A model generated the notes under the pieces. That model worked only from the letters and a program-made list of their open reading frames with translations. It ran no database searches and was not told the origin of the DNA. DNA of 64,000 nt from positions 15,607,001 to 15,671,000 of the forward strand of contig NC_091695.1 in NCBI RefSeq assembly GCF_041296265.1. Direction: 5' to 3'. Every line of letters begins with the position of its first letter. The stretch's first letter is position 1. The DNA is from Equus caballus (taxonomy: Eukaryota; Chordata; Mammalia; Perissodactyla; Equidae). Below, one piece after another: positions 46,180 to 57,329 of the stretch. A program made the position numbers and the translations under genes.

Positions 46180-46725
46180 CAATTCATATTGTCATGATGA
46201 CAACTGAGAGAACATCAAACATTTTCAAAGTAAAATTGATTTGAATGTTTGACATTATGTCTAATCTATCCTGTGTTCTACGTTATTGACCAGATAAATT
46301 ATTATATACCATTTAAATTTCATGGAAATACTACCTATCTCTCCCTCACCTTTGTCTGAGATGGAGTCTTCATCAGTCTGGCGTATTGAGAGTCTATGAT
46401 GAGCAGAATCCCCTTGTTGAAATGTTGCTAACCTAGTCTTCCAACTCTGTATGCCAGAATATTGGTCAAAGTAGTTGTTGATGGTTCCCCTATATTTGAT
46501 TCCTATCTACAATAATATCTGAAAGAATCTGTAGTTTTTGACTTTGAGATTAAAGAAAATTAAGTTAGGAATGATTGAATTCAAGCCATTGAAATGTATG
46601 GAATAGGCTTGTACTCAAATTAACATAAGTACAGTTGTATATAATAAACTATGATGTGTCATGAAATTCTAAAACAAATGTCTAAATGTTGTGGACATGT
46701 GACCTCACACAGACACACACTCACA
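46180..46725. other. Intergenic, nothing recognised
   Basis: 3' flank of the OR4 pseudogene; ACACACTCACACACA at about 46713-46727 is a short simple repeat. Confidence 0.4.
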
Positions 46726-46840
46726 CACATAGTGTATAGTTCATTGAGTGCTGACTTGGTGGTAGGCATTGTGCTAATCACTTTATAAATGAGATCTCAT
46801 ATTGTCTTCATAAGAAGTTGACATGATTTTCTTTTTAAAA

Positions 46841-46854
46841 AGGAAGAAACTGTG
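46841..46854. repeat. Target-site duplication, left copy, of ERE1 (46.9 kb)
   Basis: AGGAAGAAACTGTG, repeated exactly at 47084-47097. Confidence 0.92.
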
Positions 46855-47083
46855 GGGCTGGCCCCGTGGCCGAGTGGTTAAGTTCGCGAGCTCTGCTGCA
46901 GGCGGCCCGGTGTTTCGTCAGTTCGAATCCTGGGCGCGGACATGGCACTGCTCATCAGACCACGCTGAGGCAGCGTCCCACATGCCACAACTAGAAGAAC
47001 CCACAACGAAGAATACACAACTATGTACCAGGGGGCTTTGGGGAGAAAAAGCAAAAAATAAAATCTTTAAAAAAAAAAAAAAA
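46855..47083 (+). mobile_element. Young ERE1 SINE
   Basis: Complete copy of about 229 bp. The head is GGGGCTGGCCCCGTGG. The Pol III A box is TGGCCGAGTGG at 46867-46877 and the B box is GTTCGAATCC at 46921-46930, both intact. The body carries CACAACGAAGAATACACAAC and the tail is AAAATCTTT plus an A run. Exact 14-bp target duplications on both sides and near identity to the copy at 61.5 kb point to a recent insertion. It lies in an MIR fossil. Reading frames across it are chance. Confidence 0.96.
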
Positions 47084-47199
47084 AGGAAGAAACTGTGTTC
47101 ACAGAGGCTGAATTATTTAGCCAAGGTTGAGCTGGAATTTAAATACAGATCTTTATGCATTCAAGTCTGATCTTGCCAAAATGCACAGTGCCTTAGTAT

Positions 47200-48640
47200 C
47201 TTCTTATCTTCCCCTGCATTTTTTATTTTGTTCATACTATCTGCTTGTAAGCTTCCTGTTATCAATGTCCCTATAAACAATCTCTGATGTGCACTTGGGC
47301 AGATTTATTTAAAGTCCAGGCATTATCAAGTACATCATCAAGGATGCTTGATTCACTCTAATCTGCTTAGTAAAATGCTTGCTCCTGGTTCCTAGTTATA
47401 ATGAGATGCCTTTGCTTTCCATTTGTATGTGTCATCATAACTTGAACGTTTTGAGTTCCCTAGTCAGCTGTCCCAGGCATTCTGTTTCAAGCCTGAATTT
47501 TGTTGATAATACAGTGAAAGGAAATTTTAAAAATGTTTCTTTGGAAGGAAGAACAATTTAGGCACAGATGAAAATCTCATTAAATGTAATAACATTTCCT
47601 ACGCAATACTATTATATGTTTTTCCTGGTTTCTGAAGCTCGTAATTTTTCTGTTTCCCATCTAATATAAGTAAGTTACATGTTCCCCCACAATTTTGTAT
47701 TCCATAGTACACAGATTATGTTTATCTATTTTAAAAAGATGACATTTATCTGTATTTGTTGTCATAGAAGGTATTTACAACATAATACAGAATTTAAAAC
47801 TCAGATTATGAAGCGACATGTGGCGCAGTGATAAAAATTTTGTGACTAACTTCTGCCTCTGCTGGTACAGATAGCGATGTGCTTGCAAGTAGGCTTATCG
47901 AAGTGACAATGGTACTTAATTTGGTGGTTGGATTCTACTTTACTTTGAAATTTTATTTATACTTTGGTTTTCATTTAAAATAAGCACAAGTGATTTTTCC
48001 ACAAGGCACATTAAAAACAGAATATACTAGAACTCATAAACTCATGCTAGTTTCTTGATGAAAAACAACAGCTCAGGCACTGTCCTAGATTCTGGGAGCA
48101 CAGCACTGATAGAATCCCACTAAAATCCCGTCCTTAAACAGTGACTTTGTCCCTGGAAATTCTTCTGGGGGGTGGGAGATGTCCTTGCAGGTGATTTGGT
48201 CTGAATACCAAAAGACAGTATTTTATTGTGCCTTCTTTCTTATGTCAGATAAACCCCAAAGGGTTATCTGAAAGTTAATTTTATGAGAATGATGGAAGAG
48301 ACTAGAGAAAAACAAATAGGCAGGTTTTTTTTTTCTTTTTGAGTATGTAATCATGAGAGATTTAAGGTTTGTGGGTTTTAATAATGGTCTTGTGAATGAG
48401 AGACAGGAGGTGCCACCTCAGCTACCATTAAATTCTGTAGTATTAGGGACTTGAGAAGATGTAGCTATATGCCTATTTATTTTCCAGCAGAGAGTCTTCA
48501 AGCCAGCCCTTCATTCACTGTTCTTTTGGCTCAGCACCCCAAATTTGGGAGTCATCCTTGTGTATTCTCTCTCTCTCTTTCTTCTAACAGCTAATCTCTG
48601 AGCAAATCTTCTTAGCTCAACTTCAAATTGTACTCTATCT
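47200..48640. other. Intergenic, nothing recognised
   Basis: About 1.4 kb with no OR motif and no named repeat. Short homopolymer and CTCT tracts occur at 48325 and 48567. Confidence 0.4.
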
Positions 48641-50172
48641 TGAAGAGCTTCTGTTCCGGAAAAGATGGAGTAAGCACAGTCATTCCTTTCTTTCTTGCAG
48701 AGATACAGCTATAAACGCTGCATAGAATGCATGGAAAAGATACCTAAGCACTGTGAAAAGTAAATGATTGCAGAAACATTGGAGAAGGAGATCAGATTTG
48801 AAGTTTCTGATTTTTTCCCCTCTGTATCACTGGCTGGAACTCAAAAGAAGTCTAGACCTGGAAGTATGTACTGGGTACATATATAAAGAACTCCAGGAGA
48901 ACCTGTCTCTTCTTGGTCAGACAAATGGGCCAGAGAGTCATGGGGTGGACCTCTTTGTTTTCCATTTTTTTAATTTTCTCTCCTGTCCCAGATGCCAGTC
49001 AATCCTGTGGCAGAGAAGCAGTGACAAGGGCAACAATGGTGGCTGAGCAGGTGCCTAAATCTCTTAGGGAGGAAGATCTTTCTACTTGGCCATAGAACCT
49101 ATCATCTCGAGAGCATAGGACAAATCCTCATTGAGTTTATTCTCTCTGCCTACTCCTGAATCTTCCCCATTGACATAGACTCGGTTGTGGGAAGTGTGCA
49201 GCACAATGAGAAAACTAAAGCAAAGTTTCCAGAGGCAGAAAGCATCAGTGAGATCAAAGAGTTGGGAGCACTTAAGAGAGTCACCCCAGGAAGTTGTGTA
49301 TGCATTCCAGGGCCCACCTCTGAGCTGCAACTGTGTGGATCTTAACTTAGACAACATACCAATCTTTGAGAATGACATCACAGGTTTGAGCACAACCCAA
49401 GTCCTAGACTGGCCACTGGGTGCAATACATGACAGGTCTGAATAACACTACAAAAGATTTGATAACTGAATTGACATTGGAATCACAACCCACAGAAGGT
49501 GGGTTGGAAATTGCCACCTGCAACTAACAAGATTAATTGCTTGCTAAAACTAAAAATTTAATGTTCTCTTTAATTTAAAAAAGATCCAAAGTATCATAAT
49601 ATAATATTCAAAATATTCAGGATACAATCCAATCTTGCTCAGTATACAAAGAATCAGGAAACCTTAACCTACAAAGGAAAGATAATCAGCAGATGCCAAT
49701 TTTGCAGTGACATAGATAATGGAATTTTCAGACAAAGACTTTAAAGCAATCCTATAACCATGATCCCATAAATAAGGGCAAGCATACTTGAAACAAATGA
49801 AAGATAAAATGTATCAGCAAAGAAATAGAAATTATAAAGAAGAATAACATTGCAAATTGAGAACTGAATGATACAATAACCAAAATTAAAAATTCAGTGG
49901 CACAATGGAAATATAAATGAAAGAGTCTGTGAACTTGAAGATAGATCAAAGCACAAAGAGAAAAGGAGATTTTAAAAAAAGGATAGAGTCTCAGAGACTT
50001 GTGGGGCAATACCAAATGTCTAACATTCATGTTATCAGAGTCTTAGAAAAAGAAAAGAATGTAGTTCAGAGAAAAATATTTGAAAAATAACAGCTGTAAA
50101 CTTCCAAATATTGGTGAAACATAAAGACTTACAGGTTCAAGAAGCTCTGCAAATCTCAAACTGGATGAACTT

Positions 50173-50188
50173 AAAGAAATTCACCCAG
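50173..50188. repeat. Target-site duplication, left copy, of ERE in HAL1/L1M
   Basis: AAAGAAATTCACCCAG, repeated exactly at 50439-50454. Confidence 0.9.
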
Positions 50189-50438
50189 GGTGCTGGCCCC
50201 TTTGCACACTGGTTAAGTTTGTACTTTCTGCTTTGGTGGTCCGGGGTTTGCTGGTTCCAATCCCGGGTGCCAACATGGCACCACTTGGCAAGCCATGCCG
50301 TGGTAGGCGTCCCACATATAAAGTAGAGGAAGATGGGCATGGATGTTAGCTCAGGGCCTGTCTTCCTCAGCAAAAAGAGGAGGATTGGCAGCAGATGTTA
50401 GCTCAGGGTTAATCTTCCTCAGAAAAAAAAAAAAAAGA
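50189..50438 (+). mobile_element. ERE-type SINE (older subfamily) in HAL1/L1M
   Basis: Head 'GTGCTGGCCCCTTTGCACAC', B box region 'GCTGGTTCCAATCCCGGGTG', body 'GCGTCCCACATATAAAGTAG', and a 3' part with two 'GATGTTAGCTCAGGG' units ending in an A run. It differs from ERE1 in its 3' half (TTAGCTCAGGG type), so it is a separate ERE subfamily. The target duplication is still perfect over 16 bp. Confidence 0.9.
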
Positions 50439-50519
50439 AAAGAAATTCACCCAGATACATCATAATCAAACTCTTCACAACCAAGCCAAAGAAAAAATCT
50501 CTGAATTGTAAGGTGCAAT

Positions 50520-51330
50520 ACCTATATAACCACAACCATGTCAAGAAGGAGAAGATTTCTAGCCCTTCCAGGACCCATTATATCTCTTCCCCAATCCCAT
50601 TTCTTTCTCTTCCATTTATCTCTTCCATGATGAAACTTCTTTTTTTCTTTATACTTTTATACATTTACCACCTAAGTATACAGCCCTAGAATGGTCTATT
50701 TTAAAATTTTAAGTAAATGCAATCATACAGTTTGTAATATTTTAAGACTGGATTCTTTGGCTCCACATTGCATTTGTGAGATTCATTCATGTTGTTAAAT
50801 GCACCTGTAGTTCATTTATTTTCATTGATCTGTTAGTCCATTGTATGAATGCACTATACATTTTTTATCCATTCTAATGAGGATGGATGTTTAGGTTGTT
50901 ACCAGTTTTGTGCTATTACAAATAGCTCTATTAACAATCATAGTGATGCGTCTTCCAATGCACGGGTACACACATTTCTCTTGGATTTATACCTCAGAGT
51001 GGAGTTTCTCAGTCATAGATTATATGTATATTTGACATTGGCTGGCAATCTTGAGTAGCTTTTCAAGAGGTACTTAGAAACAATTATATATTTCCACCAG
51101 CAGCATATGAGAGATACAATTCATCCATATTGATATCAAACACTAGGTATTGACAGCCCTTTTCATTTTAGCCATGCGGAAGGGACATTGCAGTAGTATT
51201 TTATTGTGGTTCTACATCAGAGTTCTCAGATGATTAAAGAAGTGAGCCCCCTTTATATGTTTGCTGACCATTGTAGATTTTCTTTGCTGAAGTTCTATTC
51301 AAATCTCATTTGGTTGTCTGTGTTTATCCT
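50520..51330 (-). mobile_element. Old L1M 3' fragment, minus strand
   Basis: 'GCAATCATACAGTTTGTAAT', 'TTGTGAGATTCATTCATGTT', 'AGTCCATTGTATGAATGCAC', 'GGATGTTTAGGTTGTTACCA' and 'GCTATTACAAATAGCTCTAT' are landmarks of the ORF2 end and 3' UTR of L1M in reverse. It abuts the plus-strand HAL1/L1M piece, so the two are separate insertions or the product of an inversion. Confidence 0.7.
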
Positions 51331-52050
51331 ATTGCTTTGTAAGACTTTTTAATATAATCTCTATCAGTCCTGGTTCTCTGAAAAGCAGAAACTAAGACAG
51401 AGTAGCTGTATAAGAGATTTACTGGGGGAACCTCTGGTGAGGGAAGGTGGGAAGAGCCACCAGGAGTGATGTGGGTCTGACTCCTGTGAAGCAGACAGGG
51501 ATAAAAGGAAGGAAGGAAGGTCATAGACAGCAATGTAGTTCTAAGAAAGTTTTTTCACACTTTTTAACTCAGACTGAGGTGGAAAAGGGAATCTTGAAGA
51601 AATTAAAGCAGATTTTAAATGTTTCTTGTGGAGAATTGGGAAAATATATTGATTAAAGAAATATAGTAGGATTGCTGGGCCACTTTGATGGGCCTTTTGA
51701 AGTTGGTGATGTGAATTTATAGTGGACTAAATCCTCCCTATTTTGTGACTTTTTCTAGAAGTTTTCAGGGAACAGGTTTGCAGAAGGCTTGGAATAAGAT
51801 TCATGCAGTACTGGGGAATTGCTCTACACATGTGCTGAACAGGCAAGAGTGTTGGAAATGTAAATGGTTAGAAATTTTATGGAGGAAAATTTGCTGCATA
51901 TATCAATAAGTATTAAACATGTATATCTCTGTCAATACTTATCAGCATTAAAATATACATAAAATATATGAATTGAGCAATTTCACATATTTGATTTTGT
52001 TATTGTCCTATTTGTTTATGCCCCTGCCTGGTTTTAGAGGTGGTTACTGA
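51331..52050. other. Intergenic, one possible old repeat
   Basis: 51360-51530 ('GGTTCTCTGAAAAGCAGAAA', 'AAGAGATTTACTGGGGGAAC') resembles an interspersed repeat that I cannot name. The rest is unremarkable. Confidence 0.35.
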
Positions 52051-52054
52051 CCCT

Positions 52055-52185
52055 TTTAGAACATGTGCTCCAGGCTGACAAGGGCAGTGTCTGTTTTATT
52101 CACTATGATATTCTTGGAATTTACCAGAATGCTATCTTTTATTAGGTGGGGCCTAAAATAATACTTATTGAATGATTGAAATGGT
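52055..52185 (+). repeat. L2 LINE 3' end
   Basis: 'ACATGTGCTCCAGGCTGACA', 'AGGGCAGTGTCTGTTTTATT', 'TACTTATTGAATGATTGAAA' match the L2 terminus (AAGCTCCATGAGGGCAGGGACTTTGT ... TTGTTGAATGAATGAA). Confidence 0.8.
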
Positions 52186-52284
52186 GGAAGTGTAATTCCA
52201 ATTTAGGTCATTCTGACTCTAGTTTTCTTGATCTTTTAGCATTCCACACATTAGAGGTAAGGATAAAGGACAGTGGTGCATTTC

Positions 52285-52385
52285 TCCAGGCTTTATGGGG
52301 GTAGATGAAAGAGATGATATATGTGAAAGGGCCTAGGATCCACTTCTAGAACACAGAAGATGCTCAATATGTGATATTGATTTTT
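52285..52385 (+). repeat. MIR tail fragment
   Basis: 'AAGGGCCTAGGATCCACTTC' and 'ACAGAAGATGCTCAATATGT' resemble the MIR 3' end. Confidence 0.45.
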
Positions 52386-52389
52386 GTTG

Positions 52390-52905
52390 TTGCTCACTCA
52401 GCGATTTTCCTAAAGATGCTGACACTCCAATACCAATTCCTGAAATATCCTAACTCCCTTTTCCTCCAATTTATGACCTCTGTCTAGACACTAGAAGGAC
52501 ACTGGGCACTTCTAGGAGACAAAATATAAGTCACTTCTTTGAGACCTAAGCTGTATTCAAAAGGTTTAATTAAATGATGGCATCAATATCGTTCTAACCT
52601 GTGAATGAGGCAAAAGCTAGTTCCAACACTGCTTCAGAAAGTGATCCTATGAGGGGAGAATTAGCCTCCTTTAGAGAGACAGAAAGCCCATAGTATTGAT
52701 AATCCCTATGTCATCACTCCCACCTTATAAATTACTCATTCTGGTGGAAGGAGAAATATTTTCTCTGAGACTGTGCTGATGGGTATTCTTAGCAGAATGC
52801 AGAGCCAACAAGCCAGCTACTCCTTCTGTGAGGTCGTCTTCCCTAATATCAGCAGCAGTGTTTTTGTTTTTTGGTTTTTTTGGCTTGTCAAACACAGAGA
52901 GAGTA
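52390..52905. other. Intergenic, nothing recognised
   Basis: No gene or named repeat; a T/G-rich simple stretch lies at 52858-52886. Confidence 0.4.
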
Positions 52906-53105
52906 GATAATGGAGGGTGGAGGTTATATTTGAAAGATCACAGGCTCCAGCAACAAGCAACCTGGGTTCCAGCCTCACCTCTGCCATGAATCACACATGT
53001 GACTTTGTACCAGCTGCAACTAATCTTTCTGAGTCTTGAATCCACCACCTTAAAAAGGAGACAATTGGAAAAGATTATTTTAAATGTCATAGGGTTCTTC
53101 AGCAA
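52905..53105 (+). repeat. MIR SINE fossil
   Basis: 'GATCACAGGCTCCAGCAACA', 'CCTGGGTTCCAGCCTCACCT', 'CTGCCATGAATCACACATGT', 'GACTTTGTACCAGCTGCAAC' follow the MIR head and core in forward order. Confidence 0.8.
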
Positions 53106-53109
53106 TAAA

Positions 53110-53920
53110 AGAGAAATGGATAATGGAAATAATTCCCAGCTGCTGGTAATTAAATAACTCCATTTTGGGTTGTCATCCAGCACTATTCTAAGAAAGTTTG
53201 AGCTCAGATGAGTTTCTGTAATCGGGAGCAATTGCCCAATCTGTGTTTTGCCTCAATGTAAAAACAAATTTGAATTTCACCCAGGAGTTCAATCACATAA
53301 AACAGTGAAATTTGAGATGCTATGCTTGGAGCTGGCCTGGATGACCCCTTAAGACAACTTCCAGGCCGACCATTCTATGATGTTAGGATGTTAAAAAAAA
53401 CGATGACAACAAAACCTGGTGACCTGTTGGTGTCCTCTGAGTCAATATAAGTCAGTCAGTATAAGTTTTCTAAAATCTATTTTTAAAATTAAAGAAAAAT
53501 CCAACTCAAACAAAAGTGCAGTGGAGTAATTTTACTAAATTCTCATTAATTTGTGGGAAATAATTTTCTCATGGGTAATTCAAACAGGAGATTTCTATTT
53601 TTGCTGGTTTTTAGCAAATAATTTATATTGTACTCCTGCAAATTTGAATCACAGAGATAAATCAGCTTAACATTTTTATTTTGTTGCATGTAAATTCATT
53701 ATTTGGCTAAACTGTATAATATTCATATTGATTGTATTTCCTCTACTCTCATATTCTGTATGGGGATTGGTATAAGGACATTTTTAATATTTATAATAAA
53801 ATTATACCCATATCAATACCTGCTTAGTGTTGGATGCAGTTACTTAGGTCCTTGGCTCCTTAAGCCACGTGAAGAATTTATTTCCCATGATGTTGATGAT
53901 GCTAACATCATCTGCTAACA
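53110..53920. other. Intergenic, nothing recognised
   Basis: No gene or named repeat seen. Confidence 0.4.
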
Positions 53921-53924
53921 GATG

Positions 53925-54125
53925 CCATTTATGGAATATTTACCACATCCAGGCTCTGTACAAACATTAAACATGCACTGTTTTCATTTGTTCCTCTTTG
54001 CAATCTGAGGGTAGAGCAGTACTCTTATTTTTATTTTATAGATAAGGACATTGAAGTTTTGAGAAGTTGTCCACGATTGCACAACTAGCAAATGGCAGAG
54101 GAAGGATTCAAAATAAGATGAGTTT
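53925..54125 (-). repeat. MIR SINE fossil
   Basis: 'TTATAGATAAGGACATTGAA', 'CACGATTGCACAACTAGCAA' and 'ATGGCAGAGGAAGGATTCAA' are the reverse MIR core. Confidence 0.85.
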
Positions 54126-54144
54126 AAGTCACAGTAAAGTAAAG

Positions 54145-54395
54145 CAAAGCCCACAGACTCTATAGCAAGACTTCCTGGATGCAAAGCCTAGCTCTGCCAC
54201 TGATTAGCTGAATATGCTTCTGTATGTTGCAAAATGTGTGTCTCACCTTCTTCCTCTGCACAACGAGGGTAAAAACACTAATCTACCTCATGGGGATGAT
54301 GTGAGGATTAAACAAACTGATGGCTGCAAAGCAGTTAGGACAATGCTGGGCAAAGACTAAGTGCTACACAGGTGTTTGCTCTTATTACTGCTGTC
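54145..54395 (+). repeat. MIR SINE fossil, nearly full length
   Basis: 'CCACAGACTCTATAGCAAGA', 'CTAGCTCTGCCACTGATTAG', 'CTACCTCATGGGGATGATGT', 'GAGGATTAAACAAACTGATG' and 'AGGACAATGCTGGGCAAAGA' run through MIR in forward order. It stands head to head with the preceding minus-strand MIR. Confidence 0.88.
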
Positions 54396-54399
54396 TTCT

Positions 54400-55605
54400 C
54401 TTGGACATAATGTTCTAATCTGAAAGGGTCCCCATCAGACTTCTCACTTGCAGAAGCTGTATTTGCCTTCCAGCAGTAAAGCTTGGAGAGAGAAAAAGGG
54501 GGCAGCTTCCCGATCAACACAGGAATCTTCTCTCCAGTGTTTCTTATATCTGGGTGTCTCTTCTGCTTCTGACACTAAATGATTCTCTCTCAATTCTTAT
54601 TATACTGAGCATCACTTCTTCAGCAAGCTGGAAGATTTAATTAGTTTAAGTAGCTCTATGTTTCCTGGAGAATAATAGGTTGGTGGTGGGTGGGGTTAGT
54701 TTTTTATTTAATCGGTAACTAAGCCATAAGCATTTCCTTAATATCATTAGGACAGCAGAGGTGAGTAGGAATATTCTGCCAGATGAGATTGAGATTTCTA
54801 GTTGTTTAGGACTGGAAATTTGTTCTCCCGGCCCCGTAGCTTCCTTTATGTCATGGATAGGCAGATCATCATTTAGTAGATCTTTCGCTGATGCTCACCA
54901 ATCTTTTTCTTTCAACTTTGACTTCTCCCTGTAGACTTCAGAGGAGCTAGCAGCCTTTAACTAGAAGGACTTCACCAAGCCCAGGGAAAGCAAAAGAGAA
55001 GAGTAACTTAAATTGACTTCGTAGACCTGATGCTGTCCACAGCATAGGCATAGAGTGAGAGTAAATGAGCAATGAGAAAAATGGAGAAGTTAGGCAAATA
55101 AGTTTCTCCCAAGCCTATTTCAGTTTGTTTTACATCAATTTGTGTTACTGTTGCAAACTCTGACAGAGAGTGTAGCAAGCCTCCTTGCAAAGTCCAAGAA
55201 GAAAGATTTGTTTCAAAGCGTATGGGCTACATATGCAGAAATTTCAGGAAATCCTAAATATTTCATAGTTTTCCCAAGTACCATTGTATCTATGAGGCAC
55301 CATGCTGAAACTAGTCAGATGTCCTTCAATTGACTTAGAAAATCAATCTGCCAAATGTTAAATTTCAGTAGTAACAAAAGAAACTAAAATTTAGATAAAT
55401 TATTTTTGTGTAAGAACTTAGATATCTAGTGCCCAGTGATGCTAAGGTTAACAGAGAGAAATACGCTCACAATTTGGGGTTGACAGAATGAACTGATACA
55501 AGAATTTTGGAACAGAAAGGATTAGAGTGATAAAGGAAATTGGGTGTAACTAAAGGACACCTTGAAAAACTTTCTCCCCTGGAATTAATTCTGTTACAAT
55601 TATGT
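54400..55605. other. Intergenic, nothing recognised
   Basis: No gene or named repeat. This is the 5' flank of the second OR4 pseudogene. Confidence 0.4.
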
Positions 55606-55624
55606 TTCTCTCTTGACTTTGCAG
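55605..55624 (+). promoter_or_regulatory. Candidate splice acceptor before second OR4 pseudogene
   Basis: TTTCTCTCTTGACTTTGCAG is a good pyrimidine tract with CAG, about 54 bases before the lost start at 55678. Confidence 0.45.
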
Positions 55625-55677
55625 GAAATACTGTACCAGTGTACTGTACCAGAACATTGCCAGTGTTCTTGGCCTCT

Positions 55678-56580
55678 GTGGAAATACCACACAATATCAC
55701 AGAAGTTTTCATGCTAGGACTCTCATAGAACCCAGAGGTATAGAGAATTCTTTGTGGTCTTTTTTATCACCTGTGTTGTCACAGTTTGTGTCAGCATGCT
55801 TATTGTGGCAACCATCACCTCACCTCTAGCTCCATCCTGGCTTCCCCCTTGTATAGTTTCTTGGCCAACTTGTCCTTTATTGACACCTGTTATTCTTCCT
55901 CTATGACCCCCAAACTCATTACCGACTCTTTGTACGAAGGGAAAGCCATCTCTTATAAAGGCTGAATGGCTCAGTTCTTTGGAGCCCATTTTTGGGAGGT
56001 GTTGAGATAATTCTGCTGACAGTGATGGCCTGTGACCACTAGATCACCCTCTGCAAGCTCCTGAAGTACATGCTCATGATGACCAGGCATCTCTGTGCCC
56101 TGCTAGTGGGAGTGGTTTGGCTGAAGGGTTTCCTATATTCTTCAGTTCAGCTCCTCCTGGTCCTTCAGTTGCCATTCTGTGGGCCCAATATGATCAATCA
56201 CTTGGTCTCTGACTTTTACCCATTGCTGGAACTTGCCTGCACTAATGTTTATGCCCTTGGTTTGCTGGTGGTTGCCAACAGTGGTGTGACCTGCCTGTTG
56301 AACTTCATGCTGGTTGCCTTTTACACTCACATCCTGTGCTCCTTGAAGTCCCATAGTGCAGAAGGGAGACACAATGCCCTCTCTACCTACGGGGCCCACT
56401 TCACTGTTGTTGCCTAGTTCTTTGCACCCTGTGTATTTACTTATATACGTCCAACGTCAACTTTATCTGTAGACAAAGGTGAATCCACCTATGTTGAATC
56501 CACTCATTTATACTCTGAGAAACAAAGAGGTAAAAAAATGCCATGAGAAAGCTCTTCATGCAGTAAGGAATTGCAGATAG
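55678..56580 (+). pseudogene. OR4-like: OR4 family pseudogene, downstream member of a pair
   Basis: The expected start codon is GTG at 55678 (VEIPHNITEVFMLGLS, with an N-I-T glycosylation site), so the ATG is lost. Stops follow in TM1. TM2 reads LYSFLANLSFIDTCYSSSMT and PKLITDSLYEGKAISYKG. The DRY region is DH followed by a stop. The longest open part (56070-56417) holds ALLVGVVWLKGFLYSSVQLL (TM4), LPFCGPNMINHLVSDFYPLL (loop 2), LGLLVVANSGVTCLLNFMLV (TM5) and SAEGRHNALSTYGAHFTVVA (TM6). TM7 ends in [12 protein letters not shown] near 56530 in another frame. About six or more lesions. OR4C/OR4P style; paralogue of the copy at 45.2 kb, same orientation. Confidence 0.88.
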
Positions 56581-56734
56581 ATGATAAGCGGTAAAGCAGG
56601 AAATAAAAATGACATTATTTTCAATGTTTGTATTTTAATCCTATATTATCTTATCCATTCCTTCACATTCATAGACTTTTATGGTTTACTTAGTCTTTTC
56701 ACTTGAATTGCATAATTTGCTTATAAAACAACTG

Positions 56735-56885
56735 TTTAAACTATATATGTCACGGAGGATTATTATCCCTGTTTTAGAAATGGGAAAATTGTGTCTCCTG
56801 GTGTTGTTAATTAATTAATCAAGGTTATCTAGCTTTGACATACATCAGCCAAAACTCAAAATCAGTTATTTTTGATCCATCATCC
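56735..56885 (-). repeat. MIR SINE fossil
   Basis: 'ATTATTATCCCTGTTTTAGA', 'AATGGGAAAATTGTGTCTCC' and 'AGGTTATCTAGCTTTGACAT' match reverse MIR (ATTATCCCCATTTTACAGATGAGGAAACTG). Confidence 0.8.
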
Positions 56886-57064
56886 AGATCTTTAAATAGT
56901 AATTCATGATGATATCCTTTGAGTCTGTTTGACAATTAATTGAGTAGTAGAAATGTAAGGCAAAATGCAACTTAACCAAATAACTTCACACTTAGCCATA
57001 GCTAGCAGTCTATGTGCATGTAGGCCTGGCTTCCATCCTTTCTCATCACCCTTTATGATATCAG

Positions 57065-57325
57065 CAGTATCGCTACTACACTGCAGCAGAGAGGGTAAGC
57101 TCTGGCGTGGAGATAGATCAACCTGAGTTTCAGTCTTATTTCCCACACTTAATTTTTGGATGACCTTGAGTAAGTGACCAAAACTCTATGAGACTCTGAT
57201 GGCTGTATTTAAAATAAAGACAAAAATAAACATAATATATGTCTAAAGTGTTATATTGAGTACTAAATTAGATAACCTATGTGAAGTTCTTAATCCAGTT
57301 CCTGGTACATATATGCCCAATATGT
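57065..57325 (+). repeat. MIR SINE fossil, nearly full length
   Basis: 'GAGAGGGTAAGCTCTGGCGT', 'CAACCTGAGTTTCAGTCTTA', 'GATGACCTTGAGTAAGTGAC', 'GAAGTTCTTAATCCAGTTCC' match MIR in forward order. Confidence 0.8.
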
Positions 57326-57329
57326 TTTA

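Larger units (their letters stand above)
46730..47190 (-). repeat. MIR SINE fossil split by ERE1
   Basis: Left half: 'GGTAGGCATTGTGCTAATCA', 'CTTTATAAATGAGATCTCAT', then AAAAAGGAAGAAACTGTG. Right half after the ERE1: 'TTCACAGAGGCTGAATTATT', 'AGCCAAGGTTGAGCTGGAAT'. Together they follow the reverse MIR (GAGGAAACTGAGGC, then ACAGAGAGGTTAAGTAAC), so the SINE entered the MIR. Confidence 0.75.
48640..50515 (+). mobile_element. HAL1 / L1M ORF1-type LINE
   Basis: The start region 'GTTCCGGAAAAGATGGAGTA' looks like an old L1-type 5' end. The clearest part is 49690-50510: 'GGAATTTTCAGACAAAGACT', 'TTTAAAGCAATCCTATAACC', 'GAGTCTGTGAACTTGAAGAT', 'TCAGAGACTTGTGGGGCAAT', 'AAGAAATTCACCCAGATACA'. This is ORF1 coiled-coil and RNA-binding coding DNA of HAL1 or an old L1, all frames broken. 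No reverse transcriptase text follows in this orientation, which favours HAL1 (an ORF1-only half-LINE). An ERE SINE interrupts it. Confidence 0.6.

Noticed and set aside
46855-46930. Possible tRNA-Ser gene
   Set aside because: The A and B boxes are those of the ERE1 SINE. There is no complete cloverleaf, and the body and A tail are SINE-specific.
46823-47170. Open frame of 115 codons on the plus strand
   Set aside because: It lies across the young ERE1 SINE and its MIR flank. A similar chance frame occurs in the ERE1 at 61.5 kb.
51360-51530. Possible LTR or other named repeat
   Set aside because: It looks repetitive, but I could not tie it to a family, so it is noted only as an unknown.
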